DNA of 12,206 bases, taken from NCBI GenBank assembly GCA_946479985.1, contig CAMLIF010000115.1, positions 1 through 12,206 on the forward strand, given 5' to 3'. The translations under genes were made by a program, and so were the position numbers. This document shows, one piece after another, positions 12,148 through 12,206 of this stretch (the stretch's first letter is position 1; the number at the start of each line of letters is the position of its first letter). The notes beneath the pieces are model-generated. The model did no database searches. It had not been told where the DNA came from and saw only the letters and a program-made list of their open reading frames with translations. Source of the stretch: an uncultured Flavobacteriales bacterium. Lineage in GTDB: Bacteria > Bacteroidota > Bacteroidia > Flavobacteriales > Crocinitomicaceae.

Positions 12148-12206
12148 CTTTTACGTTTAACGCATTTTAACAGTAGTTTTCGAGTAAACTGTAACATATG
12201 TTGATT

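Noticed and set aside
12148..12206. Short inverted repeat AGTTT/AAACT near 12172-12187 as a terminator of the GNAT-like gene
   Set aside because: The stem is only 5 bp, AT-rich and lacks a T-run; the region is cut by the window edge.

Overview
The window reads as a stretch of a Bacteroidota chromosome, most likely a Flavobacteriales/Crocinitomicaceae-like organism. The evidence is the directly adjacent pyrG-yidC pair, the long Lys/Glu-rich N-terminal linker and lysine-bearing core of YidC, the near absence of purine-rich Shine-Dalgarno sequences, and several matches to the Bacteroidota -7 promoter element TAnnTTTG. The genus assignment is inference. No tRNA, rRNA, CRISPR array, IS element or integrase was seen.

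Layout. Positions 1-245 hold the 3' end of a sensor histidine kinase, which overlaps tail-to-tail by 12 bp with a minus-strand membrane metallophosphoesterase (234-1436). Diverging from that is a run of plus-strand genes: a tandem universal stress protein (1536-2342), a CvfB/YitL-type S1 RNA-binding protein (2445-3293) and a secreted protein resembling the polymorphic toxin type 23 family (3337-4242).

After about 285 bp of AT-rich intergenic DNA comes the most interesting part (4454-7543): an Rrf2-family Fe-S regulator, then a tight operon of group III truncated haemoglobin, tryptophan 2,3-dioxygenase family protein, RIC/ScdA di-iron Fe-S repair protein, and a second stand-alone hemerythrin. 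Near-identical 16-bp inverted repeats (TGGACA-N4-TATCCA) lie upstream of the regulator and upstream of the globin, at 4470-4485 and 4982-4997. The simplest reading is an autoregulated nitric-oxide/nitrosative-stress defence unit. The regulator would sense NO through its Fe-S cluster, the globin would bind or oxidise NO, and RIC and hemerythrin would repair Fe-S or di-iron centres. The unusual member is the Trp dioxygenase, a haem enzyme normally tied to kynurenine metabolism. This assignment is inferred from families and context.

A gene-free stretch (7544-7842) leads to the housekeeping pair pyrG (7843-9456) and yidC (9460-11355), ended by a strong intrinsic terminator built on a perfect 30-bp palindrome. 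A 210-bp gap with a second perfect palindrome and a possible 13-codon leader ORF precedes a degenerate GNAT-like gene (11566-12147). The last 59 bp contain no recognisable gene.
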